Assembly: GCA_964400655.1 (NCBI GenBank)
Contig: CAYNVN010000106.1
Span: forward strand, 1-16,432
Direction of reading: 5' to 3'
Length of the DNA stretch: 16,432 bases
DNA from: B16-G9 sp964400655
GTDB lineage: Bacteria; Bacteroidota; Bacteroidia; Bacteroidales; F082
Shown: positions 13,405-16,432 of the stretch, one piece after another
Position numbering within the stretch: position 1 is the stretch's first letter
How the letters are laid out: every line of letters starts with the position of its first letter
Translations under genes and position numbers: made by a program
Notes under the pieces: generated by a model
Told to the model about the DNA's origin: nothing
Databases searched by the model: none
What the model saw: only the letters and a program-made list of their open reading frames with translations

Positions 13405-14622
13405 ATGGAGATACGTATTGCATGGCGAAACATTTGGCGAAACAAAAAAAGAACCCTGATAACCATTACATCGGTGAGCTTTGCCGTGGTTATGGCCGTG
13501 TTCACCCGCTCGTTTCAGGAAGGCAGCTATGCCAAAATGATTGAAAATGCCGTGGGCCAGTTTTCGGGATACGTACAGGTGCACCAAAAAAATTACTGGA
13601 ACGACAAAACCCTTGATAACGGTATTGTCCTGAATGACTCACTGATAAAGTCCATCCTTTCGGTATCCGGTGTGGAAGGGGTTAATTTCAGGCTTGAAAG
13701 CTTCTCGCTGGCATCGTACCAAAAAAACACCAAAGGAGCCATGATCATGGGAATTGACCCCGATGACGAAGATAAAATGATAGGACTTCGATCGAAAATG
13801 ATCAAAGGAAACTACTTTAACAAAAACGACAAATCCGTTCTTATCGGTTCAAAACTCGCTCAATACCTTGGCCTGACCGTAGGCGATACCATTGTTTTAA
13901 TGGGACAGGGCCACTGGGGACAATCGGCCATAGGCGCTTATCCTGTAAAAGGAATTTTAAAAATACCCTCCCCTGTAATCGACAAACAAATTATATTCAT
14001 GCCACTACCACTGGCACAGGAATATTTTTCATTTAACAACGGAATTACATCCATAGTGGTACGCTTTAAGGATGCCACAGAAACCGAAAAAATAGTAACG
14101 GAATTAAACAAAAAATTAAAAAACACCGATTATTCCGCCATAGGCTGGCGCGAAATGATGCCCGAAATGGTTCAGATTATTCAAAGCGACAGAGCCGGCG
14201 GTATTTTTATGATAGCGGTTTTATACATGATTATTGCTTTCGGAGTTTTCGGAACCGTGTTAATGATGACCGAAGAGAGAAAAAAGGAATTTGCCGTGAT
14301 GGTTTCCATCGGCACACAACGGACCAAACTGATGCTGATTTCCATTTACGAAACACTGCTCATCAATTCGCTGGCAATTGTTTTGGGGATTATCGTAACA
14401 ATACCTATTATTATATATTACAGTCACCACCCCATCCGTATGTCGGGCGAATCGGCAAGATCAATCGAAAAACTTGGTATCGAACCGGTAATGCCAACCT
14501 TAATGGATGCCTCAATATTTTTACATCAAACAGAGGTTATTTTAATCATTGTGGCCGTGGCATCGCTATATCCTTTGATTGCCATAGCTAAATTCAATGT
14601 CATTAAATCGTTACGAAGATAA
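13405..14622 (+). CDS. ABC transporter permease, FtsX/LolC-E/MacB type (first of pair)
   Basis: A 405-aa type VII-like ABC permease with four membrane spans: TM1 near 17-35, a large periplasmic MacB_PCD-like domain (about 40-262), then TM2 near 266-288, TM3 near 316-340 and TM4 near 377-396. The N-terminal AWRNIWRNKKRT amphipathic segment and the cytoplasmic coupling segment EERKKEFAVMVSIGTQR after TM2 are typical of LolC/LolE. Such proteins do not carry substrates through a channel; they use ATP hydrolysis to pull lipidated or other cargo from the inner membrane or periplasm. It pairs with the next gene (21-bp gap) to make a probable heterodimer served by the ATPase at the window end. Confidence 0.92.
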   Translation: MEIRIAWRNIWRNKKRTLITITSVSFAVVMAVFTRSFQEGSYAKMIENAVGQFSGYVQVHQKNYWNDKTLDNGIVLNDSLIKSILSVSGVEGVNFRLESFSLASYQKNTKGAMIMGIDPDDEDKMIGLRSKMIKGNYFNKNDKSVLIGSKLAQYLGLTVGDTIVLMGQGHWGQSAIGAYPVKGILKIPSPVIDKQIIFMPLPLAQEYFSFNNGITSIVVRFKDATETEKIVTELNKKLKNTDYSAIGWREMMPEMVQIIQSDRAGGIFMIAVLYMIIAFGVFGTVLMMTEERKKEFAVMVSIGTQRTKLMLISIYETLLINSLAIVLGIIVTIPIIIYYSHHPIRMSGESARSIEKLGIEPVMPTLMDASIFLHQTEVILIIVAVASLYPLIAIAKFNVIKSLRR

Positions 14623-14643
14623 TCAACAAGAAACAACGCTAAC

Positions 14644-15867
14644 ATGAACAATACGATATTTAAAATAGCCTGGCGAAATATTTGGCGCAACAAGCTCCGG
14701 AGCTCGGTAATTATAACCGCGGTGATGGTCGGTTTGTTTGGCGGACTTGTTGCTTCGGGTATTATGAAAGGCATGGTGACGGACATGGTAAACAATGCGC
14801 TGGAAAACCAGGTTTCGCATATCCAAATCCACAACAAACAATTCGCAGAAAATAACGAAGTAGGTTTTATCATTAAAAACACGCCCGCCATTGAAAAAAA
14901 AATATTGCAAAACCAGTCGGTAAAAGCGGTAAGCAGCCGGACAAAGTCATACGGCATGGCATCTACCGCTTCAAAAGGTTCGGGCATTATGATTAACGGA
15001 GTGGAACCCGACAGGGAGAAAAAGGTAACCATGATCCACAACAAACTTACTGAAGGCGGCTACTTTACAAGCAACAAACGAAACAGAATTTTAATCAGCG
15101 AAAAACTCGCAAAAAAGCTTAAAGTCAAATTAAAGTCGAAGATAGTTATCACGTTTCAGGATTACGACGGTAATCTTACCGGTGCAGCATTTAAAGTGGA
15201 AGGGATCTTCAAAACCCAAAACGGCACTTTCGACGAGCAAAATGTTTTTGTCCGCAAACGCGATTTGGACAGATTACTAAACCTTCCGGCCAACGCTTCG
15301 CATGAAATCGCCATATTGCTATACAGCTACGAGATTACTCCGGAAGTGTTGCCTGAAATTAAAAAAAACGTCCCCGGATATCTTGTACAACCGTGGTACG
15401 ACATCGACCCGTACCTGCAGCTAACCGCATCGTTAACCGGATTTATGCTAAGCATTTTTATGACGATTATTTTGCTGGCGCTGGGTTTTGCCATTGTAAA
15501 CACCATGCTTATGGTGGTACTTGAGCGAACCAAAGAGCTGGGTATGATTATGGCCATCGGTATGAACAAGATGAAAGTTTTTAGAATGATCATGTACGAA
15601 ACATCGCTTCTTGGAATTATAGGAGGAATACTCGGCATGTTGTTATCGTGGTGGTTTACCGTTCATTTTGGCGAAGAGGGAATCAACATATCGATGGTGG
15701 CTCAGGGCTTTGAAGCGTACGGCTACGGTTCGGTAATGTACCCTGTTTTGGAATTAACGGATTATGTTCAGGTTGCCGTTATGGTGTTAATCACAGGAGT
15801 GATTGCCTCCATCTTCCCAACCATCAGGGCACTGAAAATGAAACCGGTGGAAGCCATTAGAAATTAA
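14644..15867 (+). CDS. ABC transporter permease, FtsX/LolC-E/MacB type (second of pair)
   Basis: A 407-aa paralogue of the preceding permease with the same architecture: IAWRNIWRNK then TM1 (about 18-45), a periplasmic domain (about 46-262), TM2 near 265-290, TM3 near 315-340, TM4 near 375-397, and the classic FtsX-family ending MKPVEAIRN. The coupling stretch after TM2, LERTKELGMIMAIGMNK, is closer to the standard LolE/MacB pattern than that of its partner. Two non-identical permeases imply a LolC/LolE-like heterodimer, not a MacB homodimer. The reading frame is intact. It is followed by an unusually long repeat-filled gap before the ATPase gene. Confidence 0.92.
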   Translation: MNNTIFKIAWRNIWRNKLRSSVIITAVMVGLFGGLVASGIMKGMVTDMVNNALENQVSHIQIHNKQFAENNEVGFIIKNTPAIEKKILQNQSVKAVSSRTKSYGMASTASKGSGIMINGVEPDREKKVTMIHNKLTEGGYFTSNKRNRILISEKLAKKLKVKLKSKIVITFQDYDGNLTGAAFKVEGIFKTQNGTFDEQNVFVRKRDLDRLLNLPANASHEIAILLYSYEITPEVLPEIKKNVPGYLVQPWYDIDPYLQLTASLTGFMLSIFMTIILLALGFAIVNTMLMVVLERTKELGMIMAIGMNKMKVFRMIMYETSLLGIIGGILGMLLSWWFTVHFGEEGINISMVAQGFEAYGYGSVMYPVLELTDYVQVAVMVLITGVIASIFPTIRALKMKPVEAIRN

Positions 15868-16092
15868 TACATCAAATAACAGAAATATGAAATTAACTGA
15901 AAAATTTAGAGAATGAGAATTTTGGCCAAAACTTTGGCACTCAATGATTGCAGATTTTTGATTGCAGATTTTTGATTTTTTGGCAAAAGGTTCAATGTTT
16001 GAAAGTTTATGGTTTAAAAGTTTAGAAGTTGAAAGGTTTAGACGATATGGTTGCTCGTTGCTTGGTGCTTGTTGTCCCCTCCCGCAAGTCCA

Positions 16093-16137
16093 GTTGTCAT
16101 CCCGAAGGAGGCACGACTGAGGGATCTCCGCGACAAC
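16093..16137. repeat. Dispersed-repeat-like nested palindrome (ATCCC...GGGAT)
   Basis: Outer arms GTTGTC (16093-16098) and GACAAC (16132-16137) enclose inner arms ATCCC (16099-16103) and GGGAT (16121-16125) around GAAGGAGGCACGACTGA. The block is much more GC-rich than its surroundings. The sequence between the inner arms resembles intergenic dispersed repeats I have seen in Bacteroidota genomes; copy number here is unknown. Confidence 0.55.
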
Positions 16138-16176
16138 AACCTGCCTTTCAGACAAAAGGTAATCAGGTCGTCAATA

Positions 16177-16208
16177 GCGGGGGATTCCCGCCTGCCGGCA
16201 GGGCAGGT
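16177..16208. repeat. GC-rich palindromic element (CCTGCCGGCAGG)
   Basis: GCGGG (16177-16181) pairs with CCCGC (16187-16191) around GGATT. This overlaps the perfect 12-bp palindrome CCTGCCGGCAGG (16191-16202), followed by another GCAGG. CCTGCC at 16140-16145 is an upstream partial copy. It looks like a small dispersed intergenic repeat, not a terminator, because no T run follows. Confidence 0.55.
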
Positions 16209-16304
16209 TTGAAATTTGGTGCTTGATATTTGTGATTTACTCCAAACTCTAGGCACTCCAAACTTTAGGCACTTTAGAGACTCCAAACTTAAAAAAAAAG
16301 ATAT

Positions 16305-16432
16305 ATGAAAGTAATCGAAGTAAAAGAGCTTTACAAAATTTATCACGAAACAGAAGTGGAGGTAAAAGCTGTTAACGGCGTAAACCTGTCGTTTGATGAG
16401 GGAGAGTTTTCGGCCATCGTAGGGCCTTCGGG
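16305..16432 (+). CDS. ABC transporter ATP-binding protein, LolD/MacB type, 5' part only
   Basis: Only the first 42 codons lie in the window; the gene continues past 16432. MKVIEVKELYKIYHETEVEVKAVNGV is the typical start of a LolD/MacB-family nucleotide-binding subunit, with Y13 placed as the adenine-stacking A-loop aromatic. SFDEGEFSAIVGPS runs into the Walker A motif, which is cut off after its first residues. It should energise the two permeases upstream. ATG start at 16305, preceded by an A-rich stretch. The 437-bp repeat-filled gap separates it from the permeases, unlike the tight spacing elsewhere in the unit. Confidence 0.85.
   Translation, partial: MKVIEVKELYKIYHETEVEVKAVNGVNLSFDEGEFSAIVGPS

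Larger units (their letters stand above)
15868..16304. repeat. 437-bp repeat-filled gap inside the ABC export operon
   Basis: No credible gene. Left to right: two tandem copies of GATTGCAGATTTTT (15946-15959, 15960-15973); a degenerate 15-bp repeat of AAAGTTTA type (16002-16044); two GC-rich palindromic blocks (16093-16137 and 16177-16208); then a 16-bp tandem repeat, ACTCCAAACTCTAGGC and ACTCCAAACTTTAGGC plus a partial third copy (16239-16290). Open frames here are low-complexity and match nothing. No exact TAnnTTTG is present, so whether the ATPase has its own promoter is unclear. Confidence 0.8.

Noticed and set aside
15787..16346. Open frames in the repeat-filled gap (15787-16155 minus, 16029-16226 plus, 16038-16346 minus)
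   Set aside because: They run through tandem repeats and palindromes or into flanking genes, have low-complexity translations and no recognisable motif.

Overview
The window looks like a chromosomal segment of a member of the Bacteroidota, most likely Bacteroidales/Marinilabiliales-like (the rank below phylum is inference). Eight gene starts are preceded by an exact match to the Bacteroidota -7 promoter element TAnnTTTG. Ribosomal protein L31 is the zinc-free type B form, prfA and pyrF are adjacent, and a DUF2141 protein and a PF17131-type LolA-like protein are present. Shine-Dalgarno sequences are not conspicuous. Families were recognised by eye from motifs; no database search was run.

Layout. 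Positions 1-1206 hold an array of two alternating, related hairpins (A and B) in a unit with a 158-bp period, with a REP-associated tyrosine transposase (RAYT, HUH family) embedded in it. The last, degenerate hairpin supplies the stop codon of the next gene, a GMC flavin oxidoreductase with a ferredoxin-like Cys cluster (1203-2774, minus). A UvrD/PcrA helicase is divergent from it (2899-5169, plus) and ends at a strong terminator that abuts the promoter of prfA-pyrF (5347-7299, plus). Convergent to pyrF is a minus-strand pair: an APS-reductase-type cysH followed by a DUF2141 protein. Upstream of these lies an unassigned polytopic membrane protein (8516-9412, minus). Divergent from that is a LuxC-like acyl-CoA reductase (9508-10560, plus), then rpmE2 (10702-10974, plus) with a bidirectional terminator, and a convergent DEDDh exonuclease (11050-11853, minus).

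From 11950 to the window end, on the plus strand, runs a TetR-regulator-led export operon: TetR regulator, secreted LolA-like protein, two FtsX/LolC-E-type permeases, and the first 42 codons of a LolD/MacB-type ATPase. The TetR promoter carries a palindrome at its transcription start that is a good candidate autoregulatory operator. The operon is compact (gaps 21-48 bp) except for a 437-bp gap before the ATPase. That gap is filled with three kinds of short tandem repeat surrounding two GC-rich palindromic elements.

The two least ordinary things are the RAYT/alternating-hairpin array at the left end and the TetR-controlled Lol-like export module, with its repeat-filled gap, at the right end. 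The middle is mostly housekeeping genes.
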